DNA of 64,000 nt from Symbiodinium natans (taxonomy: Eukaryota > Sar > Dinophyceae > Suessiales > Symbiodiniaceae), in the NCBI GenBank assembly GCA_905221605.1, contig CAJNDS010002389.1:310001-374000 (forward strand). The letters are read 5' to 3'. The position numbers and the translations under genes were made by a program. Below are positions 1-8,910 of the stretch, one piece after another. How positions within the stretch are numbered: the stretch's first letter is position 1; each line of letters starts with the position of its first letter. Under the pieces are notes generated by a model that had not been told where the DNA came from, did not search any database, and was given only the letters and a program-made list of their open reading frames with translations.

Positions 1-145
1 ACGGCGAATTCCGTGCGAAGGCGGCAGGTGTAGCAACGAAGCGCAAACTCCTGTGAATCCCCCTGAAAACATTGGACGACTTTAACATCCGCGTCTGGAT
101 TGTTATTGATTCTTTTGTTTTTCAAAGTTTTCTGGGAATCCCACT

Positions 146-238
146 TGGGATGTTCCCCCTTATACTAACAGTCCTCAATAGGGATTCTATTACCCCCTAT
201 TAGAACCCCTATCAAGCACAGCATAAGGGGGCACATCC
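146..238. mobile_element. MITE-like element, family B copy 1
   Basis: Imperfect inverted repeat of about 93 bp. The left arm reads GGGATGTTCCCCCTTATACT and the right arm is its rough complement (ATAAGGGGGCACATCC). The core carries AACAGTCCTNNATAGGGATT, shared with copies near 7.3, 42.3, 61.0 and 63.8 kb. No coding capacity, so non-autonomous. It directly abuts the coding-like segment that follows and may supply its splice acceptor. Confidence 0.7.
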
Positions 239-239
239 T

Positions 240-361
240 CAAATTCTCACCAAGGAGCTGCCCACGGATGTAGGGGCATCCGACCTGCTCTGCTATTGCA
301 ACTCGGCCGAATTATCCAGGCCTTGCGGTGAAAGAGGATGTTCGCCCCTATCCGCGTTGGG
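240..361 (+). CDS. Putative internal exon, unknown protein
   Basis: Open segment of about 40 codons with mostly C/G-ending codons. The peptide runs from QILTKELPTDVG through a Cys-containing middle (LLCYCNSAE) to CGERGCSPLSALG. It ends at a candidate donor GG|GTTTAGGG, the first bases of the telomeric block that follows. The acceptor side lies in the preceding MITE-like element (…AGCACAG|C). No family recognised. The reading frame closes inside the telomeric repeat, which argues that the repeat is intronic. Confidence 0.45.
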
Positions 362-434
362 GTTTAGGGTTTAGGGTTTAGGGTTTAGGGTTTAGGGTTT
401 AGGGTTTAGGGTTTAGGGTTTAGGGTTTAGGGCT
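359..434 (+). repeat. Interstitial telomeric block (TTTAGGG)n
   Basis: About ten near-perfect TTTAGGG units; the last unit decays to TTAGGGC. Confidence 0.95.
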
Positions 435-522
435 TATGCAAACAGTCACTCGGACGGTCTCGAAGCATCCACTTGGAGACTAAACTACCGAGTAATTACT
501 GATTGTTACCCCTGCGATCTGT

Positions 523-593
523 ATGTACAAGCTTCGCTGCATGAGCCGGAATAACACTGTTGGTATTTACAAGGTACTCCAGCAAACCTCAGG
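523..593 (+). CDS. Putative exon, unknown protein
   Basis: Open frame beginning at or upstream of an ATG at 523. The peptide runs MYKLRCMSRNNTVG then IYKVLQQTSG, a composition typical of real protein. It stops at AGG|GTTTAGGG, again using the start of a telomeric block as donor. The acceptor is uncertain (AAG at 529-531 or further upstream), so the join to the exon at 240-361 was not resolved in phase. Confidence 0.4.
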
Positions 594-642
594 GTTTAGG
601 GTTTGGGGTTTAGGGTTAGGGTTTAGGTAGGGTTTAGGGTTG
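590..642 (+). repeat. Interstitial telomeric block, degenerate
   Basis: Seven to eight TTTAGGG-like units with TTTGGGG, TTAGGG and TTTAGGTAGGG variants. Confidence 0.9.
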
Positions 643-701
643 TTTGTGTTAGGGCTGCCCACGAAACCGTCCTGCTTGCATCCGATTCCATCTGCTCACA
701 G

Positions 702-763
702 AGTGGCTTTGTTCGGCATGCTGGGTACCTTCGGTCACTTCGGAGGGGTGGTCCTGGATGCAG
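702..763 (+). CDS. Putative exon with GC donor
   Basis: Glycine-rich hydrophobic segment (VALFGMLGTFGHFGG, VVLDAG). It starts after CTCACAG and ends at GCAG|GCGAGT, which matches the GC-donor consensus reported for dinoflagellate introns. Without splicing the frame stays open to about 1008 but becomes low-quality (a C run, then Pro/Phe/Ser bias). Possibly a membrane segment. No family recognised. Confidence 0.4.
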
Positions 764-889
764 GCGAGTGGGCACATATAGGTCTAGACGATTTGAGAAC
801 TGTTTTCAAGTATGGGTTTGTATTTGTATATATACTTCCCCCCCCCCCCATTGATCCACCGTTTTTTCTGTCTTCTGACGCGGAACTTG

Positions 890-1475
890 CATATGGAAAT
901 TTTGGAGCGGGATCCCAAAATCTTGTTCCCTTGCTTTTCTCCCTAAATCCTGAGGCACCCCAAATCCTAGGTCCTAAATCCTTCAGGAGGAGAGCCCCTA
1001 AATCCTAAAAAACAAACCCAATTTCCTAGGTCCTTTTCCCTAAACCCTAAAGAACGGGATCCCAAAGTCTGCCGAAATAGTATTCCTTAATCCTATTCCC
1101 CAAATCTTATTCCGTAAACCAGAAGGCCGGTGGCTCTCCCTCCCCTTCAGCTCGCATTGTACTCCTTAAATCCTTTTGGCCGAGCCCTAAAGCCAGAGAT
1201 CCCACATCTTAGTATCTCAGTCCCTAAATCCCTAACCATAAAGAGGAGAGTCTTTCTAGTCCCCCCCCCCACCCCCCCACGAGGCTTAGATCTCATTCTG
1301 TTTTTGAGCAACGATCTTATTCGCTAAATCCCAGCGAGAAGGATTTCGGGAACATGCTGCTTCCCTAAACCCTAAAAGCTAAAGACCAGAGTTTGATTTA
1401 TTCTGAAAGGGGGGAAGTTCATAATTGGCCAAGCCTAAAGTCGGGGGATTCCAAATCTTAGTCCCGAAATCCTAC
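890..1475 (-). repeat. Degenerate telomere-like minisatellite, C orientation
   Basis: Irregular recurrence of CCTAAATCC, TTCCCTAAACCCTAAAG, GGGATCCCAAA and TTATTCCGTAAACC at 25-45 bp spacing. The complementary arrangement (TTTAGGGAATAAGATTTAGGGATCCC) occurs at 10.1-10.5 kb, so this is a dispersed composite repeat rather than simple telomere sequence. Confidence 0.6.
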
Positions 1476-1546
1476 CCAGCGGCTGGAACAATGCACCATA
1501 AAAGGCCTGTTAAAACTTGATCCAATAATAAGAGCACGTAGCCGAA

Positions 1547-1649
1547 CTTCAATATTGGGCCCGGATCCAGATTCAAGATTCAAGATGCCTGCCAAACTTT
1601 TCCTGGGCATCTTGAATCTTGAATCTTGGACCCGGGCCCAATATTGAAG
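1547..1649. mobile_element. Foldback element / near-perfect hairpin
   Basis: Arms of about 44 bp: CTTCAATATTGGGCCCGGAT… at the left and its complement …ACCCGGGCCCAATATTGAAG at the right, around a loop of roughly 17 bases. The sequence GAACTTCAATATTGGG recurs at 1664-1680. The arms contain a repeated GATTCAA motif. No coding content. Confidence 0.8.
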
Positions 1650-1740
1650 AAACGGAGGATTGAACTTCAATATTGGGTTCAACCTCAACACTAAGATGAC
1701 AGATCAATGGGGGCTGGGGGTACCGGGGTACCGGGGTGCC

Positions 1741-1793
<53 letters not shown>

Positions 1794-1806
1794 TGTGTGT
1801 GTGTGT
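1741..1806. repeat. (AT)n then (GT)n microsatellite
   Basis: About 24 AT dinucleotides followed by six GT. It lies about 50 bases upstream of a TTTGCAG acceptor, so it is probably within an intron. Confidence 0.9.
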
Positions 1807-1859
1807 TCTTTTTTCGTATCTGCATAGACATACATGCTCATACCAACATTTGTTTGCAG

Positions 1860-2165
1860 CACCTCGGTGATTTGATAGCAGGGATACTGCACATGGATGC
1901 GCACTCCGACGTGGCACGGATCTGTTACAGGGCTGGAAGCACGCTACCATCAACAGTGCGGAGGTCCATGACCCCTGAATCATTGCCATTGCCATGTATA
2001 GCTTCTCAAACCCAACTCGCAACCCCTCAAGGCTCAAAGGCTCTCAAAACTGCATGCAGAAAGAAAGGCTACACTGGCGGCACCACTGGCAGGGAACGTT
2101 GCGTTGCAGTCCACCAGGGCGCTTGGGCGGCAAGTGGTTGCCGGGGGTTCCCTTCAATGCTTTGA
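1860..2165 (+). CDS. Putative exon, unknown protein
   Basis: Starts directly after TTTGTTTGCAG (AG at 1858-1859, phase 0). The first part (HLGDLIAGILHMDAHSDVA then RICYRAGSTLPSTV) has an amphipathic-helix pattern; the rest is Ser/Thr/Gln-rich and then basic. About 101 codons to a TGA. Intron-like AT/GT repeat DNA lies upstream. The opposite strand is also open over much of this interval, which lowers confidence. Confidence 0.45.
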   Translation, partial: HLGDLIAGILHMDAHSDVARICYRAGSTLPSTVRRSMTPESLPLPCIASQTQLATPQGSKALKTACRKKGYTGGTTGRERCVAVHQGAWAASGCRGFPSML

Positions 2166-2647
2166 GGACTTCAATCCTTTGAGGGGTCTTTTAAGAAAGG
2201 GTTAGGGCCTTTGGAGCATTCAGGGTCTTGGGCGATTTAGGCTTTTCAAAACAGAGGAGACCACCCTGTAAGCTCCTGCCGCCATCCGCTAGCCCAAAGG
2301 TTGAGGCATACTTGATGCAAACGCAACAATTACCTATTCAGTGTAGCGCTAAGGCTGAGGCTTGTAGATGCTTGTAGAATGTCCAGGAAGCCCGGAAGCC
2401 GCACATACTGCCCTATGCACAGCATGAAGCCGGCCAGGCAGCAGCCCAGAGTTTCCAAAGTCTAAGATCCCATGTTTTTGGACAATGTGGACCGTCAACG
2501 CCTCTCAGACTCAGCACCCTATAGGCTCTTAAACCCTCCCAAGCATCTTTAAGATTCTAAGCCCGCAGAGAGTCAAAGCCCGCAACCCTGGATGCAGTAA
2601 AGCGAAGCCCCCAACCCCCGACATAGTCACGGGTTACTGCTTGAGGC

Positions 2648-2902
2648 ATGGCCCTGCACGAGTTGCGCAACTACCCACCAGCGCTGCGGATGCGACCAGC
2701 AGCACGCCCGATTCTTGGAGTAAGGCCTATAGGAAGGCTTCAAGAAAGCATTGAAATGCTTAAAAAGCACCCAGAACAGTGTATCCGCAAATCCACTTTT
2801 TGGTGGACGCCTGGTTGCTTGCGCATCTCTTACATGGCCGTGCGAAAAAAGGGGCTGTGGCGCAAGACACATGTTGTGGTGAAAAGCTGCTGTCTACGTT
2901 GA
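2648..2902 (+). CDS. Small basic protein, hypothetical
   Basis: ATG-initiated frame of 84 codons. It opens MALHELRNYPPALRMRPAAR, has a helix-like stretch (GRLQESIEMLKKHPEQCI) and ends rich in Lys, Arg and Cys (GLWRKTHVVVKSCCLR). No signal peptide. It could be complete or the first exon of a chain continuing at 2956. Two minus-strand frames overlap with weaker composition. Confidence 0.45.
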   Translation: MALHELRNYPPALRMRPAARPILGVRPIGRLQESIEMLKKHPEQCIRKSTFWWTPGCLRISYMAVRKKGLWRKTHVVVKSCCLR

Positions 2903-2955
2903 TACAATAAGTAGAGCACGACAGTAGAGGTTGGCGCCACAGACAGATATGCGAC

Positions 2956-3168
2956 ATGTACGACCAACGCATCAACACCACATGTCAGCAGGCGGTGGAC
3001 CACGCACCAAGGCCAGTTTTCAACGGAGACGCCGAATGTGTGCTACAGAAAAACCACGTGTCGCAACATGCACTGTGCAAGCATAGTCAGATAGTCGCGT
3101 GGCGGGCCCTGCCCTTGCGAATTCCCACCCTCTTTGTGGGAAACGCAACGGAATCGGTTTCATCCTGA
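2956..3168 (+). CDS. Hypothetical protein segment
   Basis: ATG-started frame of 70 codons (MYDQRINTTCQQAVDHAPRP … LRIPTLFVGNATESVSS) with evenly distributed residues and mixed G/C third positions. It lies 53 bp after the previous segment and before a likely exon at 3211. Function unknown. Confidence 0.45.
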   Translation: MYDQRINTTCQQAVDHAPRPVFNGDAECVLQKNHVSQHALCKHSQIVAWRALPLRIPTLFVGNATESVSS

Positions 3169-3210
3169 CTGATCATCGGATCAAACTCCTTGGGCCCCAG
3201 GCCCTGGCAG

Positions 3211-3297
3211 GCCGCAACTTCCCATGAAACCTTTCCCGGCACCTCAGGTGGCAGCCTTGAAGATGCCTCTCCGCCCGGAATTCGAGGGTTTAGGGTT
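3211..3297 (+). CDS. Putative exon ending at telomeric donor
   Basis: Bounded by CCTGGCAG|GCC and CGAGG|GTTTAGGG. Two frames are open: one Thr/Ser/Gly-rich (ETFPGTSGGSLEDASPPG) and one Pro/Leu-rich (PMKPFPAPQVAALKMPLRPE). I cannot choose between them. The boundaries are better supported than the peptide. Confidence 0.4.
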
Positions 3298-3331
3298 TAG
3301 GGTGTAGGGTTTAGGGTTTAGGGTTTAGGGA
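3297..3331 (+). repeat. Interstitial telomeric block
   Basis: Five units, one variant (GTGTAGGG). Confidence 0.9.
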
Positions 3332-3944
3332 CTAATTTAGGGATGTTCAGTCTAGGACGCGGTGTCTTTGGGCTTGTTTTTTTTTTTTTTTTCCGCAAGG
3401 GTTGCGCCCATCAAGCTTTGAGCCGCTGGCCTGATGCCCCAAAGCAGTTCAAAGCCTTCAAAGAGATTCCCAGGGCCACGCTCTGAGATCCTAAATATCC
3501 GAAATTCCGAAAGACCTGCTCACTCACTAAGCGCGCCATGCCCTCACACATTTCCAGCACCCCAGGCCCTAACAGTCCAATGGAGAACGCCTGTCCAAAA
3601 GCCTCAAACCGGAAGCTTCAACCGATTTGACCTGAGCCTGCAGAGCATTCAAAGGATAGCTGCGGCATGGGTTCGTAATTTTCACGCTACGCGACCCGCT
3701 GGCTGTTTGGAGGGGGGGCGCGGGGTGGGGTGGCGCGGGGGTGGGGTGTGAGGGGCTAGGGGGGAAGCAGGCAAACCATGGGGGAAGCATAGGAAAGGAT
3801 AAGGAGGAGGTGTAGGGGAGTCAGTAGCCGCAAGGAAGAGAGTGGGGCGGTGGAGTGGGGGCGGGTAGGTGGTGTCCGTCCAGGGTTTGGAGGCGGGGTA
3901 CCTGCCTTCGGCTTCGCTTCAGCGGATTTAGAGCAACCTTCTCC

Positions 3945-4079
3945 ATGAATCTTGCGAGCTTAGGGGGGCGCAGCAAAGCCGGAGAAAGCCAGGCCGTAAG
4001 GGTGCTGCAGCCCTCTTCGCTGCAGTGGGCGGCGGCGGTGTACGGTCGTGGCCTTGGCGGTGTTCATGTCAGAACATGA
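3945..4079 (+). CDS. Hypothetical protein segment
   Basis: From ATG at 3945: MNLASLGGRSKAGESQAVRV, LQPSSLQWAAAVYGRGLGGV, then HVRT and TGA. The same frame is open back to about 3855. The sequence resembles an organelle-targeting or linker peptide (Ser/Arg/Ala), but that is inference. It immediately precedes the long pyrimidine tract. Confidence 0.4.
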   Translation: MNLASLGGRSKAGESQAVRVLQPSSLQWAAAVYGRGLGGVHVRT

Positions 4080-4090
4080 GTGAGGATCCC

Positions 4091-4740
4091 ATCCCCTTCC
4101 CCCCCTTCCCCCCCTTCCCCCCCCCCCCCCCTCCCCCCCTTCCCCCCTTCCCCCCCTTCCCCCCCTTCCTTCCCCCCCTTCCCCCCCTCCTTCCCCCCCT
4201 TCCCCCCTTCCTTCCCCCCCTTCCTTCCCCTTCCTTCCCCCCCTTCCCCCCCTTCCCCCCCCCCCCCCTTCCCCCCCCTTCCCCCCCCCTTCCCCCCCCC
4301 CCCCCCCCCCTTCCCCCCCCTTCCCCCCCTTCCCCCCTTCCCCCCCTTCCCCCCCTCCCCCCCCTTCCCCCCCTTCCCCCCCTTCCCCCCCCCCCCCCCC
4401 TCCCCCCCCCCCCTTCCCCCCCTTCCCCCCCTTCCCCCCCTTCCCCCCCCCCCTTCCCCCCCTTCCCCCCCGTCCCCCCTTCCCCCCCTTCCCCCCCCCG
4501 GTCCCCCCCTTCCCCCCTTCCCCCCCTTCCCCCCTTCCCCCCCCCTTCCCCCCCCTTTCCCCCCTTCCCCCCCTTCCTCCCCCCCTTCCCCCCCTTCCCC
4601 CCCTTCCCCCCCTTTTCCCCCCCTTCCTCCCCCCCTCCCCCCTTCCCCCCCTTCCCCCCCTTCCCCCCCCCCCTTCCCCCCCCTTCCCCCCTTCCCCCCC
4701 CCTTCCCCCCCCCCTCCCCCCCTTCCCCCCCCCCCCCCCC
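4091..4740 (+). repeat. Pyrimidine minisatellite (C5-8 TT)n, about 650 bp
   Basis: Essentially only C and T on this strand, with runs of 5-20 C separated by TT. One or two G interruptions occur near 4473 and 4500-4501. All six frames open as Pro/Ser/Phe or Gly/Lys/Glu/Arg polymers, which is a composition artefact. Confidence 0.97.
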
Positions 4741-4828
4741 AAAAAGAGCCGAGAGTGTTGACCAAATCTCGGCCACAGCGAGGTTTTGAGAGGGTGTTGA
4801 CCCCCGCGCCAGCCCCCTAAAAGGAGCC

Positions 4829-4998
4829 CAGACGGGCGAGCATCATGAGCTGGGTGTGGTCCGGGATAACACCCAAGCCAGCGACCAGCTGATGCTCATG
4901 ATGCTGGGTTTTTGGTTGCCCTTTTTGTGCCTTTTTTCTGGTGAAATTCAACAGAAAGGCACAACGGGAGGGGCGAGCGTCATGAGCATCAGCTGGGT
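4829..4998. repeat. Palindromic repeat with GAGCATCATGAGC core
   Basis: GGCGAGCATCATGAGCTGGG at 4831 and GGCGAGCGTCATGAGCATCA at 4970 are direct copies. An inverted copy (CAGCTGATGCTCATGATGCT) sits between them at about 4887. Looks like a small foldback element. Confidence 0.6.
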
Positions 4999-5169
4999 GT
5001 GACCACGTGCCTCCTGTGTTGCGCAGAAGCCTCATTTTTCGCAGTCAGTCCATGCAAGAACTTGAGCTTTAGCAAATCAGAGGGGCCTTTTTGTGCGTAA
5101 AAACCATCAGCAACATGGCGCTGTGATTGCCAGAGGCACCTGCCTTTCCTGAAAGCCACACCCTTGGGT

Positions 5170-5361
5170 GAAATGCCCAGTCGTGAGCTTGACAGCCTTG
5201 AATCTCAACGCTTTCAAGCCGAAGCCGTAACACTCCCCTCTTTGCGTAGCAGAACTCTCAAAAAGCCCGAAGCACGTCCAGGCCAATTGGATCTGGCTCT
5301 GGCTTTCCGCGGCTGTGCAGTGGTCACAGACACCGGGGCAGCGATTCATGGGTATAGTTAG
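5170..5361 (+). CDS. Hypothetical protein segment
   Basis: ATG at 5170 with 63 codons. The N-terminal part is charged (MPSRELDSLESQRFQAEA), the middle Arg/Lys-rich, and the C-terminal part hydrophobic and small-residue rich (LDLALAFRGCAVVTDTGAA). The opposite strand is open too. No family recognised. Confidence 0.35.
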   Translation, partial: EMPSRELDSLESQRFQAEAVTLPSLRSRTLKKPEARPGQLDLALAFRGCAVVTDTGAAIHGYS

Positions 5362-6007
5362 TTTGCATTTTCGCTTCCTGGACTCAAACCCCCTGGTTGT
5401 CGAGTCTAATTGGGTTTGAAAAAGGTTTCAGGCGGAACCAAGAGGTTTGGACGTTGCGTGCCACTTGTGGTGATTGCTTTGCGGGGTGATTTGTTTGAAG
5501 TCTTGGCGAACGTGTTTGTTATTGGAAAACGTCCCTCTAGCCTGCGTAGGACATCCGCCATGTGCTTTTTTTTGCCCCCCCCCCGGGTTTCTTTTGGCGG
5601 TGAGTGTTTGGAGCGAGGGTGGGGTGCCTTGACCCTTCGATGCTTCAAGCTGTGACACTCCACCCTAGTAGTCCGGGCCACAAGATCCTCTCAGTCCTGA
5701 AGAGCCTTAAGAGTCTAAACCTCGAAGCCCGTCACCTTGCAACACTGTAGACTTCCTCAGTTTCCAAGCTCTCCTCTCAAAATTGGTTCTTGTCTCCACG
5801 ACTTCGTCCGCGTGAAAAGCCTCACGAACTCCAAACTCCCTGAGGTCCAAACTTGATCGTACCCTAGCAGAAGCCAAAAATCATCCTAAACTTCAAAAGG
5901 AAGCCTTCGACCTCCAGGACACCGACTTGTAGGGATGGGGGTGCCAGGGAAGTGTTTGGGGCACTTCGCACATCAGAGCTTGGTATAGGAAGCTTGTAGT
6001 GGGCCGC

Positions 6008-6226
6008 ATGCTTCAATCCGTTCTAGCTCTGATTGATGCTCGAGTTTTTTGTGGGCGCACGTCACGATCTTCTTCTTGCGATTTCACGTTGGACGACTCC
6101 ATAGCGTTGAAGCTTCTCACAGTCGAGCGCATGAGGTCTGGACTTGCACACCTGGCTGGGTTTGGGACCTATTATCACCCCAACAGCCCAAACCCCTGCG
6201 GCCTGAGGACACCGTCTCCATTGTGA
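6008..6226 (+). CDS. Hypothetical protein, first segment of a plus-strand gene
   Basis: ATG at 6008, 72 codons: MLQSVLALIDARVFCGRTSR, then an acidic/hydrophobic helix-like part (CDFTLDDSIALKLLTVERM), then SGLAHLAGFGTYYHPNSPNP and a stop. Composition is protein-like and third positions are mixed. It is followed by further coding-like segments at 6402, 6773 and 7065 on the same strand, so it probably belongs to one multi-exon gene. Confidence 0.45.
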   Translation: MLQSVLALIDARVFCGRTSRSSSCDFTLDDSIALKLLTVERMRSGLAHLAGFGTYYHPNSPNPCGLRTPSPL

Positions 6227-6401
6227 AAGATCGCAAGGCCATGCGTGTTGGTTAACCCCCTGTCCCTTGAAAATGCGTCCTGAGCTGTGATATAAAGGAA
6301 GCTGAGAGCTCACTCCCCATCCCCAACCTCCCCGGGCTTGAGTTTTGTGAGGCAGAGCCTTCGCGTAACAGAAGCAGTATGGACCTCGAAGCCCTGGGAA
6401 G

Positions 6402-6821
6402 GTGTCGATTCTCGGTTTGCCGCCTTCGCAGCTGCAGCTGCTGACGCCCACGGATTTTCTCGATGCCAGGAGTCATAGAGAAGTGCAGCCCCAACCGCCT
6501 AAAGTACGTTTAAATGCCAAGGCATTGAGGGAAGAGCAGGTGCAACGTAGGCTCGGAGGCTTCGGAGGGCTAAGCTTTGTTGCCATGCTCCTGATGACTG
6601 ATGTAGGGTGATGGAATGAGGCCGCCGCTGTTGTATGCAAACATGTACTAGACTTTCTTTTGAAAGCATCCTTCTTCCCTGAATTGTTTCACGTCGGGCT
6701 GGCATTCTCTGCAACCCCTACCTCGCTTCACCCCAACTCCGGAACAAAACTGTCTTGGCCCCTGGCTGACTTCGAAGAGCAGCTTCTTCTGGGCGATATG
6801 GTGGATTTGTGTTCGAAGTGA
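6402..6821 (+). CDS. Hypothetical protein, frame interrupted by one TGA
   Basis: A GTG-started frame (SILGLPPSQLQLLTPTDFLD … VRLNAKALREEQVQRRLG … FVAMLLMTDVG) reaches TGA at 6609-6611. The same frame continues with convincing protein (NEAAAVVCKHVLDFLLKASF … SWPLADFEEQLLLGDMVDLC) to TGA at 6819. Either a short intron hides the first TGA, or the gene is a pseudogene, or TGA is recoded. A second frame overlapping the end (SSGRYGGFVFEVTALVYQG, SASVSESRSAPGATADIVHY) runs to 6949, so a splice near 6780 is likely. Confidence 0.5.
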
Positions 6822-6993
6822 CAGCACTAGTCTACCAAGGCCCTAGAGTCGAAAAAGCAAGAAGCACACCCTCTGCATCGGTGTCTGAGTCGCGGTCGGC
6901 ACCAGGAGCTACAGCGGATATTGTCCACTACGCGTCTTAGCAGCAATGCGGTGCTGACACTTCAGGAGAGGGCCCTAAAAAGTCTTTATATGC

Positions 6994-7059
6994 GCGTTTC
7001 CGAAAATAGGTTTTGGGGTTCCTCAAAACGTAAACCAGTATAGTATTTTCGGGGTACGG
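6994..7059. mobile_element. Diverged MITE, family A, in a candidate intron
   Basis: Left arm GTTTCCGAAAATAGG and right arm TATTTTCGGGG, as in the other family A copies. It lies between coding-like segments, and its outer end is followed by TTCAG|G. Confidence 0.5.
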
Positions 7060-7064
7060 TTCAG

Positions 7065-7173
7065 GCCCACTCCAGCCGTGCCAGGGCTCTGTGTGTACAA
7101 AGCACTAGGAACTGTTTATGCCCTGCCCACGTCTGTGGCTGACCCTCCGGCTGAGGACATCAGTCCCAGCTAA
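7065..7173 (+). CDS. Putative terminal exon
   Basis: Begins after GGTTCAG (AG at 7063-7064). Reads PTPAVPGLCVYKALGTVYAL then PTSVADPPAEDISPS and TAA. Gly/Pro/Asp-rich tail, C/G-ending codons. Likely the end of the 6.0-7.2 kb gene. Confidence 0.45.
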
Positions 7174-7274
7174 AGGCACTTCAATCAAGAGCAACATTCC
7201 GCACAGTCCGTGATTTCAGGAGATTCTCGAAACTAGCGCAAAGCCCTGCAAAGAATGCCACGGGCATCCCTTCA

Positions 7275-7376
7275 GGATGTCCCCCCTGATACCAACAGTC
7301 CTTAATAGGGATTCTAGCACCCCCGATTCTCATCCCAATGAAGGAGCTGTTAGTATGAGGGCAGGGGGAACATGCC
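7275..7376. mobile_element. MITE-like element, family B copy 2
   Basis: GGATGTCCCCCCTGATACCAACAGTCCTTAATAGGGATT at the left and a complementary arm ending GGGGGAACATGCC at the right. Confidence 0.65.
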
Positions 7377-7382
7377 ACGGGA

Positions 7383-7460
7383 AACCCTAAACCCTAAACC
7401 CTAAACCCTAAACCCTAAACCCCAAACCCTAAACCCTAAACCCTAAACCCTAAACCTTAA
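7383..7460 (-). repeat. Interstitial telomeric block (CCCTAAA)n
   Basis: Eleven units, one CCCCAAA and one CCTTAAA variant; the MITE above ends 7 bp upstream. Confidence 0.95.
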
Positions 7461-7465
7461 ACAAA

Positions 7466-7565
7466 GGCCGCCATGGGCATCCCGACCAGGTCGACTCATC
7501 TCCTGGGGGGAGCCCTGCCCGACGGCCACGTCTCTCAGGGCTCCGGCATGCCGTGTCTCGGGGGT
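7466..7565 (+). CDS. Putative exon
   Basis: GC-rich island between the telomeric block and an (ATT)n run. The peptide AAMGIPTRSTHLLGGALPDG then HVSQGSGMPCLGG has strong C/G third-position bias. Acceptor candidate AAAG|GCC. The frame collapses into poly-Tyr in the ATT repeat, so a donor must lie before about 7570. Confidence 0.4.
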
Positions 7566-7572
7566 TTCAGGG

Positions 7573-7573
<1 letters not shown>

Positions 7574-7625
<52 letters not shown>
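7574..7625. repeat. (ATT)n microsatellite
   Basis: About 17 units, followed by T-rich DNA. Confidence 0.95.
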
Positions 7626-7626
<1 letters not shown>

Positions 7627-7701
7627 TGTTATTATTTGTATTTAGATTTTTCATTTTTTTTGTTTGAGGGGTTCTGGGTTTTAGGGTCCAAGGGTCTGTA
7701 G

Positions 7702-7897
7702 GTCAAGGCCAAGAGCACGCCCCAGCTACTTGCATTTCTTCGCGGATGTACATATTCTGGAGAAGAATGTACTGTCCACGACGTCGAATGACGCAAAGGG
7801 CTGTGTGCTCCGGTGCGAGGGCTTGAGGGAGTATCTGAGCCTCAAGGTCAAGGTCGTAAGGACCTTCAGGAATAGTGTATTGTCAGCCTGGCTCTGA
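7702..7897 (+). CDS. Putative exon without ATG
   Basis: After CTGTAG|G (AG 7700-7701) the frame reads SRPRARPSYLHFFADVHILE, then KNVLSTTSNDAKGCVLRCEG, then LREYLSLKVKVVRTFRNSVL to TGA: 64 codons of very protein-like sequence with helices and two Cys. The intron upstream would hold the ATT microsatellite. No family recognised. Confidence 0.5.
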
Positions 7898-8154
7898 ATC
7901 CATAGCTTGCGAGGACGAGTTGAGGTATTTCGACAGTACGTTCTTACCACGACACAGTTTTCTGCACAATGACAAGCTTTTACAATTGCAGCGACAAGGT
8001 TTTTTCTTACACTGACAAGGGTTTAGGGTTCAGCCTGACAAGGGTTTAGGGGGTCAGTATGCTTGCCTCTTCCCGCTTCGACAAGCAAGCTTCAGTGTTA
8101 GCAGCGGCTTCGACAGTGGTAACACAGGCTTCGGGCTGGGGGGGGGCTTGGGGC

Positions 8155-8465
8155 AAGCAGAAAATGCGGGGAATCACCGTTTTGGAGCTTTTGAGAATCA
8201 CCGTTTTGGAGCTTTTGAGGCTGATTCCCCCCGCATCCGTGGGGGGGGGCTGGGCTGGGCTGGGGGGGGGGGGGGGGGGCTGGTGCAAGCAGAAAATGCG
8301 GGGGAATCACCGTTTTGGAGCTTTTGAGGCTTGAAAACGCCAAAACGGTGATTCCCCCAAGCAGAAAATGCGGGGGAATCACCGTTTTGGAGCTTTGAGG
8401 CGGGCAAGCAGAAAATGCGGGGGAATCACCGTTTTGGAGCTAAACGGTGATTCCCCCCGCATCCG
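8155..8465. repeat. Hairpin repeat cluster, family D
   Basis: Four copies of a unit containing GCAGAAAATGCGGGGGAATC and ACCGTTTTGGAGCTTTTGAG, with inverted partners (CGGTGATTCCCCCGCAT) at 8230, 8348 and 8443. A G-rich stretch lies at 8240-8280. Related in sequence to the 90-bp repeat at 22.3-22.65 kb. Confidence 0.8.
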
Positions 8466-8910
8466 TAGGGGGTCGTGTTCAGGTTTCATTCGCTGTCGTG
8501 GTAAGTCTTCTTTCTGTCGTGGTGCCGAAAATTTCCTTGTCATGGTGTGAATCCCTTTTCTTGTCGTCGTGGCAGCTACGCCCTCTCGAGGTATTTCGGG
8601 CTTCTCGGTTTTTTTTTAGTTGTGGCCCAGGCTGTAGCCGAACGCTGGGGGGCTGGCCACCTCCCGTGGCGCTTTCTGGACGTGCTCATATCGACGGAGT
8701 GACCTGCTTCAGGGCTCACGGCAGGGCGTATGGAAGAGTTGGCAGCAGGTAAAGGTGTGGGCAAAAACACAGGGCTTGTATCAGGCCGGGGCAGCCTTTT
8801 TGCGATAAAGGGTCAAAGCTGTGAAATTGTCTAGGGCCAATTTACACGCGACGTCCTAGATGCAGTGTTTTTGACTGCTGGCAGTTGATTTCGTGATATT
8901 ACATAACATC

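Noticed and set aside
3960..4820. Several frames of 230-260 codons (Gly/Lys/Glu on minus, Pro/Ser/Phe on plus)
   Set aside because: They all come from the C5-8TT tract, which has no stop codons in any frame. Composition artefact.
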